A stretch of DNA of 10,348 bases, from the NCBI GenBank assembly GCA_025455945.1, contig JALOLN010000064.1, positions 1 to 10,348 of the forward strand, read 5' to 3'. The DNA comes from Actinomycetes bacterium (GTDB taxonomy: Bacteria > Actinomycetota > Actinomycetes > Prado026). A program made the translations under genes and the position numbers. Below, piece by piece: positions 1-8,046 of this stretch (the first letter of the stretch is position 1; every line of letters starts with the position of its first letter). The notes beneath the pieces are model-generated. The model saw only the letters and a list, made by a program, of their open reading frames with translations, had not been told where the DNA came from and searched no databases.

Positions 1-1529
1 ATGAACGCCAGGGCCCAGGGGCCGCGCGTGGCGATCTCGTCGGTGAAGTCGACCAGCAGGGCGTCGGCGCCGGTGACCCAGGTCTCGAACCCCGGGTCGT
101 CGGCGCGCAGGTCCCGGACGAGGTCCTGTGCCCCCTCGGCGGACGTCGGGCGGACGTCGACCGACACGTAGCCGTCCGCCAGCTCGGTGACCGGTCCCAC
201 GCTGCCCACGTCGTCCCGGCCGGCGATCTCGCCGGCGTACGCCGTCAGCGCCGCCGGATCGGTCCGGGCCACGACGACCACCGGGTCGAGCCCCCGGTCC
301 CCGAACCTGGTGTCGATCGCGTCGGCGACCTGCCGGCTCTCGAACGAGCGCGGGAGCAGCTTGGCGCCGGCCTCGCCGAGCTGCACCCGCAGGAACGGGA
401 ACCCGACGACGAGGAACACCGTGAGCAGGCTCACGACGACGGCCCACGGGTGCCGCTGGACCCGCCGGGCCAGCCGCGCGAACACGCCGTCCTCGCTCAC
501 CGGCTCGGTCGGCGCCGTGATGCGGTGCCCGAACACGCCCAGCAGGGCGGGCACCAGGGTGAGCGCGGCGAGCATCGACAAGACGACGACGGTGACGCCG
601 GCCGCGGCGATGGCGCGGTAGATCACGGACTCGAAGAGGAACAGCCCGGCCAGGCTGGTCGCGACGGTGAGGCCCGAGAACAGGATGGTCCGCCCCGCCG
701 TGGCGCTCATCCGGTGGGCCGCGGCCTGCACGTCGAGGCCGTGGCCGCGCTCCTCCCGGAAGCGGCTGACCAGGAGCAGCGCGTAGTCGATCCCCAGGCC
801 GAGCGCGAGCACCGTGCCCACCGACACGACGTTGGCGTTGAGCTCCATGAGGAAGGTGAAGGCGAACAGGGCGGCGAACGTGCCGGTGACCGCACCGACC
901 GCGCCGGCGAGCGGCAGGCTCGCCGCGAGCAGCCCACCGAAGATCAGCACGAGGACGACGAGGACGACGGGCAGCGAGAGCAGCTCGCCCTTGCGGGTGT
1001 CCCGCTCCACCTGCTCGTTCACCTCGCGGAACACGAGCAGGCTGCCCCCGAAGCGGACCGTGCTGCCCGGCAGCGCCGTCTCCAGGGCGTCGAACGTCTT
1101 CTCCACGGCGGCGAGGGCGGCGTCCCGCGCGCCCTTCGCCGGTCCCTTGTCCAGGTCGACCATGATCAGTTGGGCGAGCCCGTCGGTCGCGGCCAGACCG
1201 GCCTGCGGGGCGTCGTAGGTCGTCACGACGCGGCCGACCCCGGGCACGGCCCGGGCCGCGTCGGCGGCGGCCGTCACCGCGGCCCGGGTCGCTGGCGCGG
1301 CCACCTCCGCCCCGTCGACGAGAACCACGACCTGGTCGCCGTACTCCGCGGCGGCGTCGAGGACCGCGTAGCCCTGCAGCGACTCCATCGAGGAGGCCCC
1401 GCCGCGGCCGGTGTCCAGCCGGCCGAACACCTGGCTGCCCGCGACCACCCCCGCGACCACCACGAGCAGCCAGCCGAGGAAGACGGTGCGGCGGTGGCGG
1501 AAGCACCAGTCGCCGAGCGTGCCGGTCAT
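1..1529 (-). CDS. MMPL/RND-family membrane transporter, N-terminal part (truncated by window edge)
   Basis: Reading the minus strand from an ATG at 1529-1527 gives 509 uninterrupted codons running off the left edge; the C-terminal third is missing, since family members are usually about 700-750 residues. A short cytoplasmic start (MTGTLGDWCFRHRR) leads into a first membrane helix at about residues 15-32. An extracytoplasmic domain follows (about 35-180). Then comes a cluster of helices at about 183-203, 208-227, 233-255, 280-300 and 303-332, a polar loop, and another helix near 370-385. The GLGIDYA stretch (about 244-250) matches the GxxxDY signature of the MMPL/SSD-type RND superfamily, whose members use proton motive force to export lipids or drugs. 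GGGAGG lies 5 bases before the ATG and supports this start. The gene is transcribed divergently from rarA. No regulator is visible, so the substrate cannot be named. The family call is firm; the role is open. Confidence 0.9.
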   Translation of the reverse strand, partial: MTGTLGDWCFRHRRTVFLGWLLVVVAGVVAGSQVFGRLDTGRGGASSMESLQGYAVLDAAAEYGDQVVVLVDGAEVAAPATRAAVTAAADAARAVPGVGRVVTTYDAPQAGLAATDGLAQLIMVDLDKGPAKGARDAALAAVEKTFDALETALPGSTVRFGGSLLVFREVNEQVERDTRKGELLSLPVVLVVLVLIFGGLLAASLPLAGAVGAVTGTFAALFAFTFLMELNANVVSVGTVLALGLGIDYALLLVSRFREERGHGLDVQAAAHRMSATAGRTILFSGLTVATSLAGLFLFESVIYRAIAAAGVTVVVLSMLAALTLVPALLGVFGHRITAPTEPVSEDGVFARLARRVQRHPWAVVVSLLTVFLVVGFPFLRVQLGEAGAKLLPRSFESRQVADAIDTRFGDRGLDPVVVVARTDPAALTAYAGEIAGRDDVGSVGPVTELADGYVSVDVRPTSAEGAQDLVRDLRADDPGFETWVTGADALLVDFTDEIATRGPWALAF

Positions 1530-1596
1530 GGGAGCCTCCCGGGACAAGCCTGACCGATGCCTTCGCCGGCTCGTCGGTGGGGGCTGCGTTCCGACG

Positions 1597-1602
1597 TAGG
1601 GT
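1597..1602 (+). promoter_or_regulatory. -10 element of a probable leaderless promoter for rarA
   Basis: TAGGGT fits the actinobacterial TANNNT -10 consensus. It ends 6 bases before the GTG start of rarA, so transcription would begin at or next to the start codon. No Shine-Dalgarno-like sequence precedes the GTG, as expected for a leaderless mRNA. No convincing -35 is seen 16-18 bases upstream. The surrounding 9-mer GTAGGGTCG recurs before alaS. Confidence 0.55.
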
Positions 1603-1608
1603 CGGGAC

Positions 1609-2952
1609 GTGGCCGACGACCTGTTCACCCAGGCCGGGGACCGGGTGGCGGCGAGCACGGCGCCGCTCGCCGTGCGGATGCGCCCCCGCACCGTGGACGA
1701 GGTCGTCGGGCAGGACCACCTGCTCGCGTCCGGCGCGCCGCTGCGGCGGCTGGTGGAGGGCGGCGACGCGCCCGCCTCCGTGATCCTCTGGGGCCCCCCG
1801 GGCACCGGCAAGACCACGCTGGCGTACCTCGTGGCGCAGGCCACCGACCGCCGGTTCGTCGAGCTGTCGGCCGTGACGGCCGGCGTCAAGGACCTCCGCG
1901 CGGTCATCGACCAGGCCCGGCGCGACCTCGGCGTGGGCGGCCGCGAGACGGTGCTGTTCGTCGACGAGGTGCACCGCTTCTCCAAGACCCAGCAGGACGC
2001 CCTGCTGCCCGCCGTGGAGAACCGCTGGGTGACGCTGGTCGCCGCGACCACGGAGAACCCGCACTTCGCCGTCATCGCCCCGCTGCTCTCCCGCAGCCTG
2101 CTGCTCACCCTCCGCCCGCTGGACGAGGAGGCCGTCGGCGTGCTGCTGGAGCGCGCCGTCACCGACCCCCGGGGCCTGGGCGGTGACCCCCCCGTCGCGC
2201 CGGGGGCGCTGGCCCAGCTGGTCCGGCTCGCGGCCGGGGACGCCCGCTTCGGGCTGACTGCGCTGGAGGCGGCGGTCGGCTCGGCCCGGGCCCGCGGGTC
2301 GGCCGGCGTGGAGGTCGAGGACGTCGAGCGGGCGGTGGACCGGGCCGCGGTGCGCTACGACCGCGACGGCGACCAGCACTACGACGTCACCAGCGCCCTG
2401 ATCAAGAGCATCCGCGGCAGCGACGTCGACGCCGCCCTGCACTACCTGGCCCGGATGGTCGAGGCGGGGGAGGACCCGCGGTTCGTGGCCCGCCGGCTGG
2501 TCATCCTCGCCGCTGAGGACGTCGGCCTGGCCGATCCCACGGCCCTGCCGCTGGCCGTGGCGGCCTACCAGGCGGTCCAGCTCGTGGGCCTGCCGGAGGG
2601 GCGGATCCCGCTCGCCGAGGCGGTCATCCACCTGGCCCTGGCGCCGAAGTCCAACGCCGCCTACCTCGCCATCGACGCGGCGGTCGCCGACCTGCGGGCG
2701 GGGCGGACCGGGCCGGTGCCCGCGCAGCTGCGGGACGCCCACTACCCGGGAGCGAAGGCCGTGGGGCACGGGCAGGGCTACCGCTATGCCCACGACCACC
2801 CGCACGGCGTGGTGGAGCAGCAGTACGCCCCCGACGCGCTGGTGGGCCGGGACTACTTCGTCCCGACCGGGCACGGCGCCGAGCGGGAGCTGGCCGAGCG
2901 GCTGGCCCGGCTGCGGCGCATCGTGCGTGGCGTGCGGGACACCCCCCGGTAG
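1609..2952 (+). CDS. rarA: Replication-associated recombination protein A (RarA/MgsA), AAA+ ATPase
   Basis: This 447-residue AAA+ ATPase matches RarA/MgsA (WRNIP1 family), a cytoplasmic clamp-loader-like protein that acts at stalled replication forks. Visible motifs are the N-terminal RPRTVDEVVGQDHLL box, Walker A GPPGTGKT (62-69), Walker B VLFVDE (115-120), sensor-1 ATTEN (146-150) and the SRS arginine-finger region (161-163). The C-terminal oligomerisation domain carries KSIRGSDVDAALHYLARM (266-283) and APKSNAAY (345-352), followed by the conserved YRYAHDHP tail (391-398). Length is normal for the family. The GTG at 1609 is chosen because it opens the conserved N-terminus and sits 6 bases after a TAGGGT -10 element. 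It is divergent from the MMPL gene, and its TAG stop lies inside the -10 element proposed for alaS. No missing key residue was seen. Confidence 0.95.
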   Translation: MADDLFTQAGDRVAASTAPLAVRMRPRTVDEVVGQDHLLASGAPLRRLVEGGDAPASVILWGPPGTGKTTLAYLVAQATDRRFVELSAVTAGVKDLRAVIDQARRDLGVGGRETVLFVDEVHRFSKTQQDALLPAVENRWVTLVAATTENPHFAVIAPLLSRSLLLTLRPLDEEAVGVLLERAVTDPRGLGGDPPVAPGALAQLVRLAAGDARFGLTALEAAVGSARARGSAGVEVEDVERAVDRAAVRYDRDGDQHYDVTSALIKSIRGSDVDAALHYLARMVEAGEDPRFVARRLVILAAEDVGLADPTALPLAVAAYQAVQLVGLPEGRIPLAEAVIHLALAPKSNAAYLAIDAAVADLRAGRTGPVPAQLRDAHYPGAKAVGHGQGYRYAHDHPHGVVEQQYAPDALVGRDYFVPTGHGAERELAERLARLRRIVRGVRDTPR

Positions 2953-2955
2953 GGT
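2950..2955 (+). promoter_or_regulatory. -10 element of a probable leaderless promoter for alaS, overlapping the rarA stop codon
   Basis: TAGGGT starts with the TAG stop codon of rarA and ends 7 bases before the alaS ATG. That spacing would place the transcription start at or within a base of the ATG. The context GTAGGGTCG is identical to that before rarA. No clear Shine-Dalgarno sequence and no good -35 are seen. The element would let alaS be transcribed independently of rarA in spite of the 10-base gap. Confidence 0.5.
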
Positions 2956-2962
2956 CGTGACC

Positions 2963-5635
2963 ATGAGGTCGGCGGAGATCCGCAGCCGCTTCCTGCGCTT
3001 CTTCGAGGAGCGCGGGCACACCGTCGTGCCCTCCGCGTCCCTGATCGCCGCCGACCCGACGCTGCTGCTCGTCAACGCGGGCATGCAGCCGTTCAAGCCG
3101 TACTTCCTCGGCGACGCAGCCCCGCCCTACCCGCGGGCGGTGAGCGTGCAGAAGTGCGTGCGCACCCTCGACATCGACGAGGTGGGCCGGACCACCCGGC
3201 ACGCCTCCTTCTTCCAGATGTGCGGCAACTTCTCCTTCGGCGACTACTTCAAGGAGCGGGCCATCCCGCTGGCCTGGGAGCTGCTCACCACGCCGGTGGC
3301 GGAGGGCGGCTTCGGCTTCGACCCGCAGCGGATGTGGGTCACCGTCTACCTCGACGACGACGAGGCGTTCGACATCTGGCACGACGTCGTCGGCGTGCCG
3401 GCCGAGCGCATCCAGCGCCGGGGGATGGCCGACAACTACTGGTCCATGGGCGTGCCCGGCCCCTGCGGGCCCTGCTCGGAGATCTACTTCGACCGCGGGC
3501 CCGAGTACGGTGCTGAGGGCGGCCCGGTCGTCGACGAGGAGCGCTACCTCGAGGTCTGGAACCTCGTGTTCATGCAGTTCGTGCGCGGTGAGGGCAAGGG
3601 CAAGGAGGACTTCCCCATCCTCGGCCCGCTGCCAGCGCCGAGCATCGACACCGGCCTCGGCCTGGAGCGGATGGCCGCCATCCTGCAGGGCGTCGACAAC
3701 ATCTACGAGATCGACACCACCCGGCACATCCTCGACGCGGCCAGTGCGCTCAGCGGCCGGCGGTACCACGACAACCCGCAGGACGACGTCCGGCTCCGGG
3801 TGGTCGCGGACCACGCGCGCACCGCGGTCATGCTCATCGGCGACGGCGTGACCCCCGGCAACGAGGGGCGCGGCTACGTGCTGCGTCGCATCATGCGGCG
3901 CACCGTACGGGCCATGCGGCTGCTCGGCGCGCACGGGCGGGTGTTCGGCCGGCTGGTCGAGGCGGCTGTGGAGGCGATGGGGGAGCAGTACCCGGAGCTG
4001 GTCGCCGAGGCGGCCCGCATCCACGCCGTCGCCGAGGCCGAGGAGTCGGCGTTCGTCCAGACCCTGCGCACCGGGACGACGATCCTGGACACCGCGGTGG
4101 CCGACGCGCGGACGGCCGGCGCGGCCCAGCTGTCCGGCGACGTGGCGTTCCGCCTGCACGACACCTACGGGTTCCCCATCGACCTCACCTTGGAGATGGC
4201 CGCCGAGCAGGGCCTGCAGGTGGACGAGGACGGCTTCCGCCGGCTGATGAAGGAGCAGCGGGAGCGGGCCAAGGCTGACGCCCGGGCGAAGAAGACCGGG
4301 CACGCCGACGTGTCCGTGTACCGGGCGCTGGCCGACGCCGCCGGGCCGTCGCAGTTCACCGGCTACGAGCGGGTCGCCGGTGAGGGGGTCGTCAGGGGCC
4401 TCGCCGTGGACGGCGTCGTCGCCGCCGCCGCCGGGGCCGGCGCCGAGGTCGAGGTCGTCCTCGACCGCACCCCCTTCTACGCCGAGGGCGGTGGCCAGCT
4501 CGCCGACGAAGGGCTGCTGCGGCTGGCCAACGGGGCGGTGCTCGAGGTCGTCGACGTGCAGACGCCGGTGCCCGGGCTTGTCGTGCACCGAGCCCGCGTC
4601 GTCGACGGGGAGGTGGAGGTCGGCCAGCAGGCCGAGGCCTTCGTCGACGTCGAGCGGCGTCGGGCGATCTCCCGGGCGCACACCGCGACGCACATGGTGC
4701 ACCGGGCCTTCCGCGAGGCCCTCGGGGAGACCGCCACGCAGATGGGCTCGGAGAACTCGCCCGGCCGGCTGCGGTTCGACTTCCCCAACCCCAGCGCGGT
4801 GCCCCCGACCGTGCTCTCCGACGTCGAGCAGCGGGTGAACGCCGTCCTCGTCGACGACCTGCCCGTGACCGCGCAGGTGATGTCGCAGGACGAGGCCCGG
4901 GCGCTCGGCGCGATGGCGCTCTTCGGGGAGAAGTACGGCGAACGGGTCCGTGTCGTCAGCGTGGGCGACTGGGCCCGGGAGCTGTGCGGCGGCACGCACA
5001 TGCAGCGGACCGGCCAGCTCGGCGTCGTCAAGCTGCTCGGGGAGTCCTCGATCGGGGCCGGCGTGCGCCGGGTGGAGGCCCTGGTCGGCGCCGACGCGTA
5101 CCGGTTCCTCGCCCGCGAGCACCTGCTCGTCTCCCAGCTGGCGGAGACGCTGAAGACCCCTCGTGACCAGCTGCCCGCCCGGGTGGAGGACCTCGTCGCC
5201 CGGCTGCGCAACGCCGAGCGTGACATCGAGCGGATGCGCAGCGCGGAGCTGATCGCCCGGGTCGGGGACCTGCTCGGTGTGGGCGAGGACATCGGCCCGG
5301 TCCGGGCCTGGGTGTTCCGCGCCCCGGACGGCGTCACCGCCGCTGACCTGCGCAAGCTCGTGGAGGCGGGCCGGGGCCGGGTGAGGGTCTCGGGGCTGGT
5401 CGCACTCGCCGTGGCGGTCGCCGACGGCCGGGTCAGTCTCATCGCCTACGCCGACCCCGCCGCGGTGGCCCTCGGGCTGACCGCCCGCGACCTCCTGCAG
5501 GTCGCGGCGCCGCACGTCGCGGGGCGGGGCGGCGGCAAGGACGACTTCGCGCAGGGCGGCGGTACCGAGCCGGCCGGCGTCCAGGCCGCCCTCGACGCCG
5601 CCCTGGCGCACGTCCGGACGACCGTGGCCGGCTGA
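2963..5635 (+). CDS. alaS: Alanine--tRNA ligase
   Basis: The 890-residue product is a full-length alanyl-tRNA synthetase (class II). It charges tRNA-Ala in the cytoplasm and hydrolyses mischarged Ser/Gly-tRNA-Ala. The catalytic core begins at once (RSRFLRFFEERGH, residues 7-19), with motif 1 region VNAGMQPFKPYF (37-48) and motif 2 region RHASFFQMCGNFSFGDYF (79-96). GLGLERMA (231-238) is motif 3. The editing domain has the zinc-binding pairs HTATH (H573, H577) and CGGTH (C675, H679). The C-Ala domain ends with GRGGGKDDFAQGGG (854-867). The ATG at 2963 matches the family N-terminus. The frame stays open back to 2786, but that stretch is rarA coding sequence. ruvX follows after 16 bases, so alaS probably heads the alaS-ruvX-mltG-aroE unit. 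No defect seen. Confidence 0.98.
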   Translation: MRSAEIRSRFLRFFEERGHTVVPSASLIAADPTLLLVNAGMQPFKPYFLGDAAPPYPRAVSVQKCVRTLDIDEVGRTTRHASFFQMCGNFSFGDYFKERAIPLAWELLTTPVAEGGFGFDPQRMWVTVYLDDDEAFDIWHDVVGVPAERIQRRGMADNYWSMGVPGPCGPCSEIYFDRGPEYGAEGGPVVDEERYLEVWNLVFMQFVRGEGKGKEDFPILGPLPAPSIDTGLGLERMAAILQGVDNIYEIDTTRHILDAASALSGRRYHDNPQDDVRLRVVADHARTAVMLIGDGVTPGNEGRGYVLRRIMRRTVRAMRLLGAHGRVFGRLVEAAVEAMGEQYPELVAEAARIHAVAEAEESAFVQTLRTGTTILDTAVADARTAGAAQLSGDVAFRLHDTYGFPIDLTLEMAAEQGLQVDEDGFRRLMKEQRERAKADARAKKTGHADVSVYRALADAAGPSQFTGYERVAGEGVVRGLAVDGVVAAAAGAGAEVEVVLDRTPFYAEGGGQLADEGLLRLANGAVLEVVDVQTPVPGLVVHRARVVDGEVEVGQQAEAFVDVERRRAISRAHTATHMVHRAFREALGETATQMGSENSPGRLRFDFPNPSAVPPTVLSDVEQRVNAVLVDDLPVTAQVMSQDEARALGAMALFGEKYGERVRVVSVGDWARELCGGTHMQRTGQLGVVKLLGESSIGAGVRRVEALVGADAYRFLAREHLLVSQLAETLKTPRDQLPARVEDLVARLRNAERDIERMRSAELIARVGDLLGVGEDIGPVRAWVFRAPDGVTAADLRKLVEAGRGRVRVSGLVALAVAVADGRVSLIAYADPAAVALGLTARDLLQVAAPHVAGRGGGKDDFAQGGGTEPAGVQAALDAALAHVRTTVAG

Positions 5636-5651
5636 GGGGCCCGGCCCAGGG

Positions 5652-6128
5652 GTGGCGCAGGGGGTGCGGCTGGGTGTCGACGTGGGGTCGGTGCGGATCG
5701 GCGTGGCCGGGTGCGACCCCGACGGGATCCTGGCGAGCCCGGTCGAGACGGTGCCACGCGGGCCCGGTGACCTGGACCGGATCGCTGCGCTGACCGCCGA
5801 GCGCGGGGCCGTGGAGGTCGTCGTGGGGATGCCGGTCTCCCTGTCCGGCGGCGTCGGGCCGGCGGCCGCGAGGGCGCAGGAGTTCGCCGACCGGCTGGCG
5901 GAGCGGCTCGCCCCGGTGCCGGTGCGCACCGTCGACGAGCGGTTCACCACGGTGGACGCCACGCGGGCGCTGGCGGCCGCGGGCGTCCGCGGCCCGCGCA
6001 GGCGCGCCGTCGTGGACCAGGCGGCGGCGGTCCTCATCCTGCAGCAGGTTCTCGACTCCGTGCGGGCGACAGGTACCCTGCCCGGCGTCGTCGTCCAGAC
6101 CAGCCCCACCGCGGAGGCCCCCGAATGA
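5652..6128 (+). CDS. ruvX: Putative pre-16S rRNA nuclease / Holliday junction resolvase RuvX (YqgF family)
   Basis: The product is a 158-residue RNase H-fold protein of the YqgF/RuvX family. E. coli YqgF takes part in 16S rRNA 5'-end maturation, and RuvX of mycobacteria has been described as a Holliday-junction resolvase, so the exact role here is unsettled. Conserved blocks are GVDVGSVRIGVA (8-19, with acidic D10), VVVGMP (56-61), DERFTT (95-100) and VDQAAAVLILQ (121-131, with D122). Together they give the acidic active site of the family. Two GTG starts are possible, 5652 and 5664; the second begins exactly at the conserved VRLGVDVG block and would cost 4 residues. Neither has a decisive ribosome binding site. 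The stop overlaps the mltG start as ATGA, implying translational coupling. Confidence 0.93.
   Translation: MAQGVRLGVDVGSVRIGVAGCDPDGILASPVETVPRGPGDLDRIAALTAERGAVEVVVGMPVSLSGGVGPAAARAQEFADRLAERLAPVPVRTVDERFTTVDATRALAAAGVRGPRRRAVVDQAAAVLILQQVLDSVRATGTLPGVVVQTSPTAEAPE
6052..6079 (+). promoter_or_regulatory. Possible internal promoter inside ruvX for mltG-aroE
   Basis: TCGACT (6052-6057, four of six matches to TTGACA), a 16-base spacer and TACCCT (6074-6079, TANNNT type) lie inside the 3' end of ruvX. Transcription would start near 6086 and leave a leader of about 40 bases that includes the GGAGG (6113-6117) before mltG. The -35 match is modest, and such matches arise by chance in coding sequence. 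Confidence 0.25.
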
Positions 6129-7198
6129 GCCAGCTCGGCCTCGGCATGTCCAGCACGACCGACGAGTCGGGTGGCCGCCGCGGGGTGGCCGCGACCGTCG
6201 TCGCCGTCCTCGTCATGGTCGGACTCGTCGGTGTGCTCGTCGCGGTCGGTGTCCGGTGGCTGACCAGCTCGCCGGACTACTCGGGGGCGGGGCAGGGGCA
6301 GGTGGAGGTGCAGGTCCGGCCGGGGGACTCCGTCACCCGGATCGGCGAGACCCTCGCGCAGGCCGACGTCGTGCGCAGCAGCGAGGCCTTCGTCGATGCG
6401 GCCTCGGCGGTCCCCGAGGCCCAGGGCATCCAGCCCGGCACCTACCGTCTCCGGCTGCAGATGGGCGCGGCCGAGGCGCTCGCCCTGCTCCTTGACCCGG
6501 AGTCCAAGGTGACGACCAAGGTCGTCATCCCGGAGGGCACCCGGCTGGAGACCACGGTGGCCCTCATCAGCGAGGCGACCCGGATCCCCGCGGCGGAGCT
6601 GGAGGAGGTCCTGGCCGCCCCGGCCGCGCTGGGGCTGCCCGACTACGCCGAGGGCGACGCGGAGGGCTTCCTCTTCCCCGCGACGTACGACGTGGCGCCC
6701 GGCACCGGCGCCGAGGAGGTGCTGGCGGCCATGGTGGCGCGGTTCGACCAGGCGGCGCAGGACGTCGACCTGGTGGCGCGCGCAGCGGACGTGGGGCTCG
6801 ACCCGCGCGAGGTCGTCATCGTGGCCAGCCTGCTGGAGGCGGAGGGGCGGCCCGAGGACTTCGCGAAGATCGCCCGGGTCATCTACAACCGGCTCGCCGC
6901 GGACATGCGGCTGCAGCTCGACGCGACGGTCAACTACGCCCTCGGCCGGGGCGGTCTCTCGCTGAGCCCGGACGACCTCGCCGTGGACTCCCCGTACAAC
7001 ACCTACCGGGTGAAGGGGCTCCCCCCGGGACCGATCAACTCCCCCGGGGAGGCCGCGCTGGAGGCGGCGCTCAGCCCGGAGGACGGCCCCTGGCTCTACT
7101 ACGTCACCGTGGACCCCGAGTCGGGCGAGACGAAGTTCACCGACTCCTACGAGGAGTTCCTGCAGTTCAAGGCCGAGTACAAGGCCAACCGGGGGTGA
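6125..7198 (+). CDS. mltG: Endolytic murein transglycosylase MltG (YceG-like)
   Basis: This 357-residue membrane-anchored lytic transglycosylase cleaves nascent glycan strands during peptidoglycan synthesis and is thought to set strand length. A short cytoplasmic N-terminus (1-20) is followed by one transmembrane helix (about 21-44), so the catalytic domain is outside the membrane. A LysM-like/YceG N-subdomain covers roughly 58-125 (VRPGDSVTRIGETL). Family signatures follow: EGFLFPATYDV (180-190), ASLLEAEG with the predicted catalytic Glu238, ARVIYNRL (250-257), LQLDATVNYAL (263-273) and YNTYRVKGLPPGPINSPG (291-308). GGAGG sits 7 bases before the ATG and supports the start. The cytoplasmic tail is short, without the long Pro-rich extension seen in some actinobacterial MltG proteins. 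It overlaps ruvX by ATGA and aroE by GTGA. Confidence 0.95.
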   Translation: MSQLGLGMSSTTDESGGRRGVAATVVAVLVMVGLVGVLVAVGVRWLTSSPDYSGAGQGQVEVQVRPGDSVTRIGETLAQADVVRSSEAFVDAASAVPEAQGIQPGTYRLRLQMGAAEALALLLDPESKVTTKVVIPEGTRLETTVALISEATRIPAAELEEVLAAPAALGLPDYAEGDAEGFLFPATYDVAPGTGAEEVLAAMVARFDQAAQDVDLVARAADVGLDPREVVIVASLLEAEGRPEDFAKIARVIYNRLAADMRLQLDATVNYALGRGGLSLSPDDLAVDSPYNTYRVKGLPPGPINSPGEAALEAALSPEDGPWLYYVTVDPESGETKFTDSYEEFLQFKAEYKANRG

Positions 7199-8019
7199 GG
7201 GCCGCCGTCCTGGGCTCGCCCATCGGCCACTCGCTGTCCCCCGTCCTGCACCGAGCCGCCTACGCCCGGCTCGGCCTGGACTGGGAGTACGCCGCCGTCG
7301 AGTGCGACGAGGCGGGACTGCCGGGGTTCCTCGCCGGGCTGGACGACGCGTGGGCCGGGCTGTCGCTCACGATGCCGCTGAAGACCGCGGTGCTGCCGCT
7401 GCTCGACGAGGTCGAGCCAACCGCCGCCGTCGTCGGGGCCGTGAACACCGTGCTGCCGGTGCGGGGCCGCCTGGTCGGCCACAACACCGACGTCGGAGGG
7501 CTGGTGGCCGCGCTCACCGAGCGGGGCGTGCCCGCCGCTCCCGCCGGGCCGGTCACGCTGCTCGGCGCGGGTGCCACCGCGCGGTCCGCGGTGGCGGCGC
7601 TGGCCCGGCTGGGGGCACGGGTGGTGGTCGCCCACGCCCGGCGGCCGGGCGCGGCCGACGACCTGCGGGCGCTCGGGGAGCGGGTCGGCGTCCGCGTCGA
7701 CGTCCGGCCCTGGGCCGCCGCCGCCGAGGGGCTGCATGCTCCCCTCGTGGTGTCCACCGTCCCCGCGGGCGTCGCGGACCCCCTCGCCGCGGCGGTGCCG
7801 CAGCAGCCGGGGACGCTCTTCGACGTCGTCTACCACCCCTGGCCGACGCCGCTGGCCGCCCGCTGGGCGCAGCGGGGGGGCACGGTGGGCTCGGGGCTGG
7901 ACCTGCTCGTGCACCAGGCGGCCCTGCAGGTGCGCCTGATGACCGGTACCGCCGTGGGCGTCGCGGAGCTGGTGGCCGTGCTGCGCCCCGCGGGGGAGGC
8001 GGCACTGCGGGCCGGCTGA
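7195..8019 (+). CDS. aroE: Shikimate dehydrogenase (NADP+)
   Basis: The 274-residue product reduces 3-dehydroshikimate to shikimate in aromatic amino-acid biosynthesis. The substrate-binding N-domain shows GSPIGHSLSP (7-16), SLTMPLK with catalytic Lys63, GAVNT (81-85) and GHNTDVGG with Asp99. The NADP-binding domain begins with LLGAGATARSAV (122-133). The C-terminal part has the expected VVYHPWPTPL (211-220) and LVHQAALQ (238-245, Gln241). The usual N-V-T-x-P-x-K motif reads S-L-T-M-P-L-K here, a mild departure; the lysine is kept. The GTG at 7195 gives the compact family N-terminus (MRAAVLGSPIG) and overlaps the mltG stop as GTGA. No strong ribosome binding site precedes it, so translation is probably coupled to mltG. 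It is the last gene of the housekeeping unit. Confidence 0.95.
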   Translation: MRAAVLGSPIGHSLSPVLHRAAYARLGLDWEYAAVECDEAGLPGFLAGLDDAWAGLSLTMPLKTAVLPLLDEVEPTAAVVGAVNTVLPVRGRLVGHNTDVGGLVAALTERGVPAAPAGPVTLLGAGATARSAVAALARLGARVVVAHARRPGAADDLRALGERVGVRVDVRPWAAAAEGLHAPLVVSTVPAGVADPLAAAVPQQPGTLFDVVYHPWPTPLAARWAQRGGTVGSGLDLLVHQAALQVRLMTGTAVGVAELVAVLRPAGEAALRAG

Positions 8020-8027
8020 CCGCGGTG

Positions 8028-8046
8028 CCCCGCTCAAGCCGCGGGG
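8028..8046 (+). terminator. GC-rich hairpin after aroE, possible terminator
   Basis: CCCCGC (8028-8033) and GCGGGG (8041-8046) form a perfect 6-bp stem with a 7-base loop, starting 9 bases after the aroE stop. A competing pairing uses two CCGCGG copies at 8020-8025 and 8039-8044. No T-tract follows, so it is not a classical intrinsic terminator, although U-less hairpins are often proposed in high-GC actinobacteria. It overlaps the promoter candidate at 8033-8061. Confidence 0.35.

Noticed and set aside
450..1553. Plus-strand 367-codon frame opposite the MMPL gene
   Set aside because: The minus strand carries an MMPL protein with correct helices and the GxxxDY motif. The plus-strand product is Arg/Gly/His-rich low complexity.
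1530..1608. Extracytoplasmic-function sigma promoter (GGAAC-like) for the MMPL gene on the minus strand
   Set aside because: A GGAAC word is present, but no matching -10 partner was found at the right distance, so there was not enough to call it.
2786..2962. N-terminal extension of alaS by 59 codons
   Set aside because: The extension lies inside conserved rarA coding sequence, and the family N-terminus begins at the ATG at 2963.
2624..6109. Uninterrupted 1161-codon minus-strand frame antisense to rarA, alaS and ruvX
   Set aside because: It is the mirror of well-supported conserved genes. In such GC-rich DNA stop codons are rare in this antisense phase. The translation is low-complexity (His/Gly/Pro/Arg/Val-rich) and shows no family motif.
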